From contig CM055097.1 in the NCBI GenBank assembly GCA_029204225.1, positions 37,310,976 to 37,374,975 of the forward strand: a stretch of 64,000 bases of DNA. The letters are read 5' to 3'. Within the stretch, counting starts at the first letter, position 1, and each line of letters opens with the position of its first letter. Below, in pieces: positions 20,433 through 32,179 of this stretch. Source of the stretch: Diphasiastrum complanatum. Taxonomy: Eukaryota; Streptophyta; Lycopodiopsida; Lycopodiales; Lycopodiaceae. The notes below the pieces were generated by a model. The model had not been told where the DNA came from. It saw nothing but the letters and a program-made list of their open reading frames with translations, and searched no databases. The position numbers and the translations under genes were made by a program.

Positions 20433-20712
20433 TCAATATTCATCATGTTAAGGTCACACAATCATCGCTAGCAGGACAAAATTGCGTTGCTAGTTGCCTT
20501 CTTTTCAGAAAGAGAAGGTGCCCTTGTGAAGTAAGCAGGCAATTGAGTAGGGCTTTAAAGGTGCCCTTGAAGAAGTAACACACTCTTTAGAGCCCTACTC
20601 AATTGCTTGCTTATTTTACAAGGGCACCTTCTCTTTCTGAAAGAAAGGCAACTAGCAACACAATTTTGTCCCGCTAGCAATGATTGTGTGATCTAAACAT
20701 GATGAATATTGA
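20433..20712. repeat. Long hairpin: 122-bp inverted repeat around a 37-bp loop
   Basis: Arms 20433-20553 and 20591-20712 pair with about 10 mismatches (92% identity), mostly transitions that could still form G-U pairs in RNA. The loop (20554-20590) repeats the motif AAGGTGCCCTTG found in the arms. Arms end TCAATATTCATCATG. It could be a MITE, a foldback element or a small-RNA precursor. No clear target duplication was found. Confidence 0.85.
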
Positions 20713-20949
20713 ATTTTAGGAACCTGTTATTTGAAGTGTAAAACCGTAACAAATCTACAATTTTTGAAACCGGCATAAGGTGCAGAAGTGTGAAAAACAT
20801 GAGTTAGACATAAAGAATATTAAATCTAAAAAACATGTCATTTCAAGGATGGAAACCACCACCAAACCATGATAAAAGCAAAACAAGGCGCACTGTGAAT
20901 TAAAGCCAACAATCATTGCAAAGTTTTTCATATGTATAATCGTTGTTTC
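20713..20949 (-). other. 3' flank of GIY-YIG copy 2
   Basis: An open minus-strand stretch (to 20958) lies here but shows no family resemblance. It may be 3' untranslated sequence of the GIY-YIG gene. Confidence 0.3.
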
Positions 20950-22310
20950 AAGTACCAATATTATTGTGATCGTGAGAGATGACCAGACAAATTATTGCAA
21001 ATTTTCATGTTCTGAGATTTGTACATCTCGATATAAAAGTGCTCTAATCTATTTGCAATCGAACGTTCCTTGACAACTTCTAAAATTTCAACATGAAAGA
21101 CATCAACAAAACAAGCATGAGTGTTGTCAAAAAGCATTTTTCTAGGTGGCATTCGAACATGTTGTTGCATACGCCTATAGGAATCCATAGTTTGTCCAAT
21201 GTGATGCTATTTTGTACAATGTGATGTGCTCGTTCGTTGTCGTTTCGTTGGAGGAGTCGATGGATCCTGCGAGTAGTATGCCATTTAGGTTATTAGTTGC
21301 TTAATGATGGAACATGATTATTGTTGGAGTGAGAGATGTAGATTGAAGGTTGGCATACCTCTATGCTAGAAGGTAGTGGTTGCAATGTCCGTTGTGAAAT
21401 TTGCTAATCCATGGGCTGTGATGTCAGTACACAAGTCATATTTTGATGCGTAAGAATCTATATGAATAGAAGAATGTGATTCATAGTCATTGGAAATTAC
21501 AAACCTGTGAATTAGTTGTTGCAATGGTTGATGTGTCAACAATCTTTTTCTCGAGGATTTTTAGCACACTATCAATTGAAATCGGGCCATGGTAAGGTGC
21601 ACCTTTGTTTCTGAGATGTGTCCAAGTTTTCTACTAAGGTCAGTGCTAATAGCATTCAAGTATGCATGCGTCATTCCCCTCCATTCGGAAATAGCAATGT
21701 TATATTTAAGGTGTAAATTTCGTATCGCTTAACATCCTTTGTTTGAGTGAGCTTCGAAATGTTGCATAACAGCTTTGTTTGTTTGTATTGAGTTTGGAAT
21801 TGAAATTGCAAACAATTTTTAAAAATGTTTGAGAAATTCTAAAAACACAACATATCATGATGTTTTTATAAGGAATGCTAATAAGAAATAGCATACAAAA
21901 TAGACGAAAACAAAAGAAAATGGAATTGCGTACCTTCTATAGGATCTCCATGATGTTCATGAGCATAAGCTTCTTTAGCGTGTCTTTGTGTTGTTATAAA
22001 AGTGCTCATTGTATCACTGCTAAGGAAGCCGTTTTTGTATTTGGTTGGTTTGACGCCACATGCATTCAAGAGGAACATTTGTCTTGTAGAAGGATAGATG
22101 CGTATCTCATCAAATTGCTCAGAGGTCATAGGTTGAGATGTCTTCGTTTCCTCTTTCAATTTTTGAAACAACTATCACAGATTTCGAGTTTGTTTATCGC
22201 GGTGATAGAGTGGAATGCCAAAAAGCTAGCAGTACATTTTTGGAAATATTGAATTTTATGATTCAACAAAATGGAAATCGGGTACCTCTTCAGCTTCTGA
22301 AATCTCCTAT
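20950..22310 (-). pseudogene. GIY-YIG nuclease-domain gene, copy 2 (inverted, more exons)
   Basis: Minus strand. A probable exon 21934-22171 (acceptor CTGTGATAG, donor GAAG|GTACGC) encodes EETKTSQPMTSEQFDEIRIY and HAKEAYAHEHHG. The next exon, after a phase-compatible acceptor GTTAAG (about 21730), reads IAISEWRGMTHAYLNAIST and ends CAG|GTTTGT near 21506. The domain exon starts at 21266 after CTCGCAG. A 20-bp deletion near 21200, between short CACA/TTACA repeats, removes the GIY-YIG core. The rest is intact: FDNTHACFVDVFHVEILEVV and NRLEHFYIEMYKSQN with the catalytic Glu. A small exon between the two may exist but its phase could not be made consistent. Its 5' end is fused to Copia-5 at about 22316. 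Confidence 0.65.
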
Positions 22311-22315
22311 AGCAC

Positions 22316-23335
22316 ACATTCACATGAAATAGCTCAAACATGAGATAGAACAAGTAAAGTAAACTTGAACAACACTTCCTTGCTGCTCCTTTGACCTTAA
22401 TTGAGTCTTCAATAAGATGCAAAAATAGATCCATAACAACTTTGCCAATTGGCCTTCCTTTCATGCTCTTGACTAGCTCCAAATTGCCACCTTTCTGTTT
22501 GTGTTGTTGAAGCCCTTTGAGACCATCCTCTTGATCTTTCTCTTGACCATCAAAGTTATTGAAAAAACTTTGTTTTCCAGATCCATTACTTGTTTTTGCA
22601 GTATGAAAACCATGAGAACCAATATCCACTTGCATAGCATCATCTACACAAGAAGATTCTTTAAAACATGTGAGTAAAGCAAAGTGATCGCTTCCACTTG
22701 CTTACCTTTCTCTTGATCATCAAAGATATCAAAGATATGAATATCTGCAGACCTGAACCTCTGGAAATACTCCCTCTCAAACATATGATCTAGATCCAAC
22801 AAGATCTCATCAATGCTATCTAACATTTTTCTAGATTTAGGAAAATTTGATACTTGCGACATCTGTCAAAATTTGATCCAAGTGGTCTATATCTGTGCTA
22901 TTATGGACTCCAAGGTCATCCAAGTAAATTTCAAGGAATTTCTATAGATAATCTTTAAAAGCAAATTGTATCAAACCTAATCAATCCAGCCCTCTTGAGC
23001 TCATAACATACCTTAATAAGCTCACCAATGAGATTTTCCTTGCCTTGAAGAAATTGCCTCTCGATTTGCTCCATGTAGTCTTCTCCAATCAACCTTTTGC
23101 CATCTTGATCATGATTGATCAATATATAATCATAGAATCCTTTGAGTTGATGAAGAGATGTGAGATCCATGCCTTGGATCTTCCCAAGAACCAATCTTCC
23201 ATTGCTCTTTCCTTCATAAGACTCCCTCTTAATGATTGCATCATAAGAAGTAGAAACCTCAAAAACATTAGAAGCCATGAAAAAAATGATTAGTACCTTC
23301 AACATAAGGATGATTGAAGTACTTTCTTTTTTCAA
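22316..23335 (-). pseudogene. Copia-5 decayed RT/RNase H region
   Basis: Open pieces at 22955-23335, 22644-22862 and 22316-22635. They include YMEQIERQFLQGKENLIGEL followed by YELKRAG, which lines up with the Copia RT block (YMEQPEG...LYGLKQAP), then EREYFQRFRSADI and IKVKGAARKC. The same altered blocks occur in Copia-2 at about 85% nucleotide identity. No YVDD and no RNase H acids are present. Confidence 0.55.
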
Positions 23336-24737
23336 ACAGAACTTCTACTCAATATTTTAGATAATGACTCATATGATAATGATTCTTCCTCACTATCATT
23401 CACAATGACATCATTCAAAGTACATCCTACTTTGAACTCTTCACATACTTCTCTTCTTCTTGACTTGTGACTATCTCCCTCACCAAATCTCTTGATAGAA
23501 CCATCTGATCTACTCTCTGTATGAAGACATGTGACTCCACTTGCTGGAAAAATGACTTTCTTGGACTCATCACAAAAGAATGTAGAAGAACCACCTCCTT
23601 CATGCATGCACCTAGCAATATCTTTTTCCATATGATCAAAGAAATCATTAGCAACAACCTTTTCTAAGGAAGAACCTTCACCTCCATTGATGAAGTTAGC
23701 TCTTTCCTTACCTTTTGCATGCTTGCACTTGCCATGAATAACCATTGAAACACCATCATTGTCCTCAAGACTAGCCAAGTTAGCACAAAGATGAACATCT
23801 CCAAGAAGCATATTAGATCTTGACCTAGATCTAGCATAAGGAACTGTTTAGACTTTGTATAAGATCCACCAATCTTATTGATGCTAAAAGGTAACTTTGG
23901 AAAGTTGAGACCAATCTCTTTTTCCATTCCATCCTTTTTGTTAGCCATAACAAAAGCATCAAGCTTGAAAAGTCTACCTTGTCTATTGCCCCTAGCAATC
24001 AAGATTTCTTCCTTTGTAATGAAACATGCATCATCACCAAACTTTACCATGTATCCTTTCTCTATCATTTGGCCAACACTTAACAAATTCTTTGAAAGTG
24101 AAGGAATGTAAAGAACACCATCAAGTCTTGATTTCCCACTAGTAGAGAGACAAATAGGAATTGAACCAATATCTTCAATCACACACTCACCACCATTGGC
24201 CATGTGTATCACTTTCTTGGCTCCATCATAAGTGACCAAAGAAGTAAAGAACTCCTTGTGACTAGTCATGTGTGAACTAGCTCCACTATCAATCCACCAT
24301 GAATCTTTGTCACCTTCATTTGATATTGGACTTGAAGAACACATCAAAAGAGAATCACCACCACCTAGATCCTCATCATTAGTAGTAAAGTTGATTTGCT
24401 TGCTACCTTCATCTCTTTGCTTCTTCAAACATTCATTTACAAAATGCCCTTTGATTCCACAATAAAAGCATTTCAACTTAGACTTATCTTTCTTTTTGCC
24501 AAAAGAGGAAGTCTCACCTTGATCTTGCCCTTTAGACCACTTGCCTTTGCCTTTGCCCTTAACCTTGCCTTTGATGAACATAGCCTCCTCTTCATAATGA
24601 GATGTCGATGTAAATCCGCCTCCTCTTGATTGAAGCCTATACTCCTCATTCACCAAGATCTCTTGAAAATTTACAATACTTGGCAAAGTCTTTTGAATAA
24701 CAAAACTTTGAGCAAGATTAGCATGATCATCCAACAA
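23332..24737 (-). pseudogene. Copia-5 gag C-terminus, protease and altered integrase region
   Basis: The frame at 23664-24737 runs from late gag through the zinc knuckle CFYCGIKGHFVNEC and the protease WWIDSGASSHM to RLFKLDAFVM; both motifs look intact. Integrase motifs are absent. A frameshift near 23850 leads to the second frame (23332-23811), which contains FKVGCTLNDVIVNDSEEES, matching Copia-2 GCTLNDAFVNDSEGS. Gag and protease are better preserved than pol, as expected for a trans-mobilised element. Confidence 0.7.
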
Positions 24738-25209
24738 GCCATTAAGTATAACTTGAACAAGTTCTAGCTCCTTAATGCTTTCATCAATACATGCTTACTC
24801 ATCATTGAATGCTTTAACCCTCAAAACAAAAGCATGAGTACTCTCTTCCTTCTTTTGAAAACTTTGAAATATCTGCCTCCTAAGAGTAAGCACTCTTGAT
24901 GTAGATTATCCGTCGTGGATTCATAAAGCTTCTTCAAAGCTTCCCAAGCCTCCAAAGATGATGTGCACTTACCAACTTCTTTGAGAAGTTCATTGGTAAC
25001 ATTCATCTTAATCATGTGTAGAGCTTTCTTTGCTCTCTTGTCATACCTCACTTGATCTTGATGTGCTTTAGGTCTCTCCTCCACACTGCAACAATCTCCA
25101 TCAACTCATTCATCTCCAATAAGGACTCCATCATCACCTTCCAAGTAGAATAGTTGATTGAGGTAAGCCTATCATTGGCTTCCAACATGAGTCCACCACT
25201 TGTAGCCAT
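24738..25209 (-). pseudogene. Copia-5 gag N-terminus, frameshifted
   Basis: The ATG at 25207-25209 opens MATSGGLMLEANDRL, then STWKVMMESLLEMNELMEIV (DUF4219). The frame shifts at about 25085 and UBN2 sequence continues (KKALHMIKMNVTNELLKEVG), with further lesions near 24905 and 24795. It is clearly related to Copia-1 gag but not as close as Copia-2. Confidence 0.8.
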
Positions 25210-25798
25210 GTTGCAATGACCTGATATTCTTCTTTCAACCTGTTCCAATGCACATAGCACTCTCTTGAATGTCAACAAATGAACTCAAGAAGAAATCACA
25301 AAGATATGGAACCTCTCAAATCTCTTCTAGCACTTCTAACTAAAAAACCAACACATAGAATAGTAAAATCTTGATCAACCTATGATCTATCCTCAATCTA
25401 ATGATTATTTCCACTTCCTAAGATTGAAACACACTCAAATGAAGTTCAATAACCTCACAAACTAGAGATTCAATCAAAATTAGGGTTTTGACAAAATTAC
25501 AAAAAATTAAATATCTCAAATTCTACATGCAATTTTTAGAAACTTGATATATCTTCTTGTAGCCTCCAATGAGACCTTCCTAATGTACTAAAAATCATCT
25601 AAATCTAGTAAGCCAAGTCTGAGATCGGAATTGATCAAGTATATAACCCTATATTGAGTTTTGACCTACAAAAGATCCAATCTACATATGCAAAAATGCT
25701 GATTTTTGAGTAGAAATCAATCTAGCATGCTCTAGCATTGGTAACTCCTCCAAATCCTTGCTAAAGATGGCTGATCCTTTAATAACCTAAACACAAGA
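25210..25798 (-). other. Copia-5 leader
   Basis: Untranslated AT-rich leader between PBS and gag. It is unlike the Copia-1/2 leader and lacks the TTCATCCAC repeats, which supports a separate family. Confidence 0.65.
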
Positions 25799-25810
25799 GC
25801 TCTGATACCA
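25799..25810 (-). promoter_or_regulatory. Copia-5 primer binding site
   Basis: The minus strand reads TGGTATCAGAGC next to the LTR. Confidence 0.94.
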
Positions 25811-26428
25811 TGTGAAGGATTTTATATCATTCAAGATCCAATCCATGTCCCTGATCTTTGGTTACAATAAGGAGCAAACCAACAATCCTGCCAATGTAGA
25901 AAAATTAGCATCTACATACAAAATGAGATGCAAACTCTAAGAGATACTGATAAAAAATGAATCAAAACATAAAATATGTTTGATGTCCATACAATTACAG
26001 TACCTTACTGAATTTCACACGTGTGGAACCAAAAATAGCAATCATCAAGAGAGTGCACCAATGAGTAGTAGAACCCAAAGAAAACCATGTATAATGATGA
26101 AATGAGAGATAGAAGAGAGAAGATGTGTCTCTCCATGAGTTACATCCTTTTATAAAGTGTCCAAACCCTATTTGGCCACTTGTCTTTCCCTTCAAAATGT
26201 AAACCCTACTATTTTTGGGTCTAGATTCATTGTATCCAAAGTTCAAATTTGAACCTCTCTCAAACTCGACTACCAACTTTCCCACACTTTCAAAAAGTGT
26301 TTATTGAATGTATTTTAAACTAATATAACTTCAAAAATTTTATCTCTAAGTCTAAAATGAGTTTTGGCCTCTTATTGACAATTTACCAAAATATGACTAA
26401 ACTAGACTAAACTAGTTGAAATCTCTCA
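25811..26428 (-). repeat. Copia-5 5' LTR
   Basis: 618 bp, same family as 17041-17686. It carries a perfect CACACGTGTG at 26016-26025 and a TATA-like TTTATAA near 26150. The outer end is inferred at CTCTCA, where Copia-6 coding sequence begins. Confidence 0.85.
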
Positions 26429-27393
26429 TAAAAAATACTTCTAGAATACTCACTCTTAGGAATCAGATTTTCCAAAGTTTTCAAAGAAGTGAGGAGAGTG
26501 CATCAAACTATGTTTTGAGAGTTAAAGATTTACATAGAGAGCTTTCTTGTGTTGGTGTGACTATTAACCAAGATGAGCTAGTACAAGTCATTCTAAATGG
26601 CTTGAAAGATGACTATGATAATCTTGTTCAGTCTTTTGCCATTAAGGAGGAGTTGCCTAATCTAGAAACTCTCCAAGGAATTCTTATTTTTGAAGAAGCT
26701 AGGCAAAGCTATAAACTTTCTAGAATGAACAAATTCGAGCATGGTGGAAGTGACAAAGCTCTCTTTGTCAAGGACAAGCATAAAGGAAGGAGTAAGAATC
26801 AGTTTTCTCAAGCATCCAACAAAGACAAAGCCAAGGATCGAGACAAAGATGGTGAAGAAGATGATTCATCTCATACCTCTACTTCAAAGACCAAGAAGAA
26901 GAAAGGTGTTTCTTCTGTGGCAAGAAGGGGCACTATGCCTCTAATTGCTTTAAGAAGAAAAACCAACTCAAACAAGCAAATCTCTCCAAAGATATTGAAG
27001 AAGATTTTCTTCCAAGTGATGGAGAAGGATCACTCATGGTGTCCAATTTTTTTTCATCACCTTTCAAGAAAGATGGTATGTGCTGTTCAAATGAGTCTTT
27101 TGACTCAATTGTACCTTACAAAGGACTTAAGAGATCTATTTACACTGCTAATGATCATGAATGCTCTATAGAAGGAATTGGCAACATTCCATTAAAACTT
27201 GCTTCTTAAAAAATTCTTGCACTTTCTAATGTTTTTTTTATTCCAAAACTTACAAAGAACTTGATTAGTGTGGGAAAGTTGCTTGATAATGGTTGTGATG
27301 TAAAGTTCAACTCCAATACTTGATTTATCAAGAAACATGATGAGGTCCTAGCTGATGGATCTAGATATGGTGGAATTTTCAAGTTGAATTCTT
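26429..27393 (+). pseudogene. Copia-6 gag and protease fragment, protease active site deleted
   Basis: Plus strand. Gag reads SRILTLRNQIFQSFQRSEES and VQVILNGLKDDYDNLVQSFA. A frameshift near 26900 falls in the knuckle (FFCGKKGHYASNC). Relative to Copia-9, 11 codons are missing in frame near 27075, and these contain the protease DSGAS motif. Stops follow at about 27207 and 27320. The 5' part of gag is absent because Copia-5 interrupts it. Confidence 0.8.
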
Positions 27394-28487
27394 ATGAGAA
27401 TGCAAACCTTTGTGAAGTTGCTTTTTTTTTTATCTAAGGAGGAGTTGTGGCATAGAAGTTTGGGGCATCCTAACTTTAAGTCTATGTCTTCTATGGTCAA
27501 GAAAGAGAAGGCTATTGGCCTTCCAAAATCACTTTCCAAAGATTTCAAGCCTTGTGAGGCTTGTGCCATCGCAAAATCACATAGAAAGCCATATCAAAAG
27601 TCTTTTATCAAGACTACTCATCCTTTGGAGCTTATACACTCGGATGTTCATTTTTCTTCTTCTAAAAGTATTGGTGGTGCAACATGTTTTGTCACCTTTA
27701 TTGATGACTTTACTAGATATACTTGGTTGTATCTACTTTCTTCAAAAGCTATGGTATTTGATCACTTCCTAATCTTCAGAGCTTATGTTGAGAAACAGTT
27801 TTCTTTCAAAGCTAAAGCTTTAAGATGTGATGGAGGAGGTGAATACATCTCCAACAAGTTTCATGAATATTGTGAAGGTGAAGGAATAAAGAGAGAGTTT
27901 TCTTGTGCTTATTCTCCATCTCAAAATGGAGTTGCTGAGAGGAAAAACAGATCTTTATGTGAATGTGCTAAAGCAATCCGAGTTGAAGCTTCTTTGCCTA
28001 TTGAATATTGGGGTGAAGCTATTGTGCAAACTATTTGTGCAATAGATTACCTCACAATGCACTTGCTGGAAAATCACCTTTTGAAGTCTTGTTTAAGAAG
28101 AAACCTAAGGTAGATCAGCTTAGAGTTTTTGGATGTGCTTGCTTTGTTCATGTACCCTTCGAAACAAGGAAAAGAGATGATCCTAATCCTATTAAAGGGA
28201 TCATGGTTGGATATGCATCCAACAAGAAAGCTTATAGAATCTATGTTCCCTCTACCTTGACTACAATTGAGAGTAGGGATGTTATATTCCATGAGGATCA
28301 AAAATACATTCTTGAAAAGGCTGAGTTCGAAAATTCTCAAAAAGATACTCCAATCATCACCCTTGAAGACTATCATGGAGAGATGGGGCCGAGAATTGAG
28401 GAGGAGTCACCCCGAATCTTTTCACCAAGGAGATCTCAAAGAGAAAGATCCGAGCCTAGGAGACTTACCTTAGAAGATAGATAAGAA
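27394..28487 (+). pseudogene. Copia-6 integrase
   Basis: Frame 27394-28113: ELWHRSLGHPNFKSM and CEACAIAKSH (HHCC), IHSDVHFSS, RCDGGGEY and GVAERKNRSLCE (DDE, all three acids present). A frameshift near 28035 continues as NRLPHNALAGKSPFEVL to IESRDVIFHEDQ and a stop at about 28482. RT and RNase H are missing. Closely related to Copia-9. Confidence 0.82.
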
Positions 28488-29910
28488 TGTGTTTATGTAC
28501 TGGGTCATAGTGAGATTATTCTCATATGTGCACGATTAATCTTGTATGTATTCATGGTTGCTAGGGTTATTTGATGCACTTAACCTAGTTGGTAAACATA
28601 GACATATGATCAAGTATTGTTGAAATAGATACTTGTAGAGCTAACAGAGCATTCTGTGAAAAGAAAATCTTATCATTAACTAAAAAATGATTTGGATAAG
28701 GAATTAAATATGGTGTTATACATATATAATTAAGATTTGCACTTAGACATTTGAGATTTTTGGATCATTAGCAATTATCTTGAGTAAGTGATTTACTCTT
28801 GAGGAAATTAATTGGCAAAACGGACATCGTGAAGGGAATTCACCAAGAACTATTTCTTTATGTGTATTGCTTGTAAGACACATGATTTATGAGTCATTTG
28901 GATTCATCAGGGAAATTATGTGCATAGGATATACGGAATTCTTGGATGAGTAGTTCTCAATTGAGAAATAAACTCAATTCATTAGTGATTGTATCCAAGA
29001 GTGCTCAATTGGATAACGAATCATAATGATTCTAAGAATGAAAACTGAATTTTCGAGCAATTCAGCAAAACTTTGGATATCTAGATTTAGTTCTAAACTA
29101 TAATCTAAAGTTTTTGGTGGATAAAGATGATTATTGATATCATTTTGGTATGCTTTCTGTCTTTGACTACCTGATGGTTTGGAATTTGATAACTCACATT
29201 TTGGGTAGTCTGAGGAATATTCTTAAGATCTAGTATTTTTCTAGTGGGAAAGATTTTGAAATGATTCTTATATATTTCTTGAGTTGTATATTTAACATAA
29301 AAATCCTTTAGCAATTAAGTATGTTTTGAGATTCTAGTGAATTATGATTGACAGATCATAAAAATCTAATTATTTGTGATTGATAGATCGTAGATGAATA
29401 CTTAATCAGAGGATAATCAAGAAATGTATTGATTCCTAAGTATGTTGAGCAATTCCTAGTTTACTAATTGAGTTACGATTTCATATTAGCACTTTGGAAG
29501 TGCAAATCTCTTTACTCCAGTATTTTATTGAGTCCCATAGATCTCACAAACATTTATCGTTAAGTAAATTGTTTTGCTTATGTGGATTTTTGCTTACATT
29601 AGTGGATTGTAGTCTATAAGTGTTTGTGTTCAAGTTCAATCTCTATCTCCAGATTTAGAGGAGACAGTTAAATTTATTGAGATTTAGATGAATTGTTGAT
29701 TTCTTGCATGTGATGCTAGAAATGTATCAACTCATTAGAGTAACTGCAGTACTCTGGATTGAGTTATAATTGTTTGAGACTTGATGGATCTCCTAGAGAT
29801 TTTAGTTGATTGAATTGTTTATTTTAGAATATTTGGATATTTTAAGAATATTTGCACCAAGAAACATTATCATGGTGTGGATGGATCTATCTTGGGGGTA
29901 TTCCCAACAG
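28488..29910. other. AT-rich interval without recognisable features
   Basis: About 1.4 kb with stops in all frames and no motif. The end (CTTGGGGGTATTCCCAACAG) borders the Copia-7 LTR. It may be the LTR or untranslated region of an unrecognised element. Confidence 0.5.
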
Positions 29911-30755
29911 TGTAAATAAATAAATTGAATTAATAATGTTAGATTTCTTATGCTCAGTCTTAAAGAAAAATCGTTCAAGTAATGAGCATCCTGAAAACCG
30001 AAGGCCGACTACAGGTTTCAGACCTTCACATTTTTTTTCTTTCAGATTTTTTGTGCCTTAACCATTTTTAAGACACCTTCGTCTTTTTCGCCTTTTTCGC
30101 ACTTTTGCGAAAAATGCGAGATAGTGGCCAGAATGCCTTGGAATCCATTTCTGGCCTACCTTCTACTTTTTCGCCTTTTTCCTACCTTCGTCTTTTTCTA
30201 CCTTCGCTGTAGAGGCACCTTCGAGATTTACATGCCTTCAGTCTAAAGGCACCTTCAGGATCTACATACCTTCAGTCTAAGGGCAGCTTCGGGTTTTTTG
30301 GGTTTTTTCCAACAGTGGCAGACCGACGCCGCCAATTTAGCATCAATTCTAAAAACAGCTGGACCGCTAAATATCCCAAGGGCGGTTACCCACTTTGTAC
30401 ATATACAAAGACTGGCATAAATGGCATTCAAGGCTTATAGGATATTTGTCTCTCGACACTTGTAAATATATATATACTAGCTGAATCAAGCTATGTAAGT
30501 GTGTTCTTTTTCAATCAGAGTTCATCTGTAGCCAGCGTTATCACGCTCAGCAAGCTGAAGTTATTACTTCAAGCCATTGTACTCACTGTTGATATTAATC
30601 AGAGTGCAACTTTTGTCTCACTACTATATTGTTCATTTGCGCAATTTGTATGAATAATTCTTCTTGAATATTTCTATTGCTAACTGTTGTGTTTGCATTC
30701 CTACACGCTTACGCTCAAAGCTTCAAGTTTCTGCTGCCAGCCACATTTTACGACA
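29911..30755 (+). repeat. Copia-7 5' LTR
   Basis: The right end is firm: TTTTACGACA directly before a PBS. The left end (TGTAAATAAATAAATT) is inferred. The LTR contains repeated CTTTTTCGCC and ACCTTCG-type motifs (30080-30300) and a TATA-like TATATATATA near 30468, with transcription toward gag. Confidence 0.65.
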
Positions 30756-30767
30756 TGGTATCAGAGC
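30756..30767 (+). promoter_or_regulatory. Copia-7 primer binding site
   Basis: TGGTATCAGAGC directly after the LTR. Confidence 0.94.
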
Positions 30768-30897
30768 AGACATTTCAGTAATCTGCATTTCTACTACGGA
30801 TTATAGGTTTTGTTTCTATCAAGACGTCTTTAAGCAAATGTGCAGCCAACAATATTCCGACAATCGTTGTGTCTCCCAACGATCTCGTTCAACCAGA

Positions 30898-32178
30898 ATG
30901 AATCCATCATCTAGTTCATCTCTCATTGACAAACTCAATGGAGATAACTACCATCTCTGAAAATTCAAGATGAAGGTTATACTTCCAGCCAAATAATTGT
31001 GGGACATCGTTGATGACACAGAGCTCAAACCAGAAGGTGATACAACCATCATCACCAAGTGGAGACTGAGAGATGACAAAGCATTTGCCATGATCACCTC
31101 AACATCAAGGAAACTCAGATCAGCCACATACGTGTTGCTCAGACTGCTAAGGATGCATGGGACATCCTAGCAACTCTCTACAACATCAAAGACGTTACAT
31201 CCAAGCTTCATCTGAGGAAGAAATTTTTCACCCTCAGAATGTCTGATGCAGATAGTGTTTCAAGTCATCTCAACACATTCAAAAATCTAATGGAACAGAT
31301 GACTGCAACTAGCTCAGTCATAGAAGTTTCCGATACACTCATGACTCTATTATCGAGTCTACCTGAAGCCTACGAAAACTGAGTAATGGCAATTTCTACC
31401 CAGGAGCACCTCACTCTATCAAGAGTAATTTCTCTGCTCCTACAAGAGGAGATCAGAAGATCAGCATCCTCCTCAGGCTCAGGATCAGATCCTCAAGCTC
31501 TATATTCAAAAAATCAGAAGTTTAGATCCAAGAGATCTACAAAGTCGGACTATATTGACAAGAAGAGCAACATGCAGTCTCCGGACCAAATTCTGGTTCA
31601 TGATCGAATTCAAGCTCTTCATCATTTCAACCAGTGCAAAAACTTTTCTGCAGATACAGTAAGAGGACTGGCCACGAAATCAAGGACTGCTAAACTTTGA
31701 AATACAACAATGAAAAAAAGAAACAGTTCCAACAACAAGCACATAGTGCTACAACCAGTCACTCAAATCAACAACAAGAAGATGAAACAGATTTCATGAC
31801 CAAAGAAGAAGAACAACAGGATATCGATTCCTAGTATCTGGATTCTGGAGCAATTCAACACATAACTCACCATCGCGACTGGTTCAAAAACTATAAGTCA
31901 TTCATCCACTCTCGAGTTGTGCAACTTGGAGACAACTCATCACATTCAATCGAAGTTGAAGGAACAATCAGAGTTGAGTTCAAAAGAGGTAAAGTCAAGT
32001 TGCTGTCCAACGTTCTCCACGTTCCAAATCTAAACAGGAATCTGCTCCCAGTTAGCAGAATCACCGATTCAGGTCGGAGGGTCGAATTCGATACAGAAGG
32101 CTGCACAATTCTTGACAAATCCCGGAAGGTTCTAGCCTACGGAAGAAGAAGCGACTATCTCAACCATTGCTACTCTTG
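30898..32178 (+). pseudogene. Copia-7 gag and protease, truncated
   Basis: The ATG at 30898 opens MNPSSSSSLIDKLNGDNYHL and is followed at once by TGA. Gag continues in other frames (AISTQEHLTLSRVISLLLQ at 31386). The protease carries YLDSGAIQHITHH near 31835 and goes on to RVEFDTEGCTILDKSRKVLA. It stops at 32177, where inverted Copia-8 LTR sequence begins. Integrase, RT and RNase H are absent. Confidence 0.8.
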
Positions 32179-32179
32179 A

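Larger units (their letters stand above)
22316..26428 (-). mobile_element. Copia-5: gag-protease Copia with decayed pol, 3' end lost
   Basis: Minus-strand element with 5' LTR 25811-26428, PBS 25799-25810, leader 25210-25798, gag from 25209, protease, and a degenerate pol region shared with Copia-2. The 3' LTR is missing; the element is fused to GIY-YIG copy 2 at about 22316. Its outer right end interrupts the gag frame of Copia-6, so it inserted there. The LTR family matches Copia-3. Confidence 0.82.

Noticed and set aside
17687-22310. Penelope-like retroelement (RT plus GIY-YIG)
   Set aside because: No RT motif on either strand near either copy, and no pseudo-LTR arrangement. Kept only as a hypothesis.
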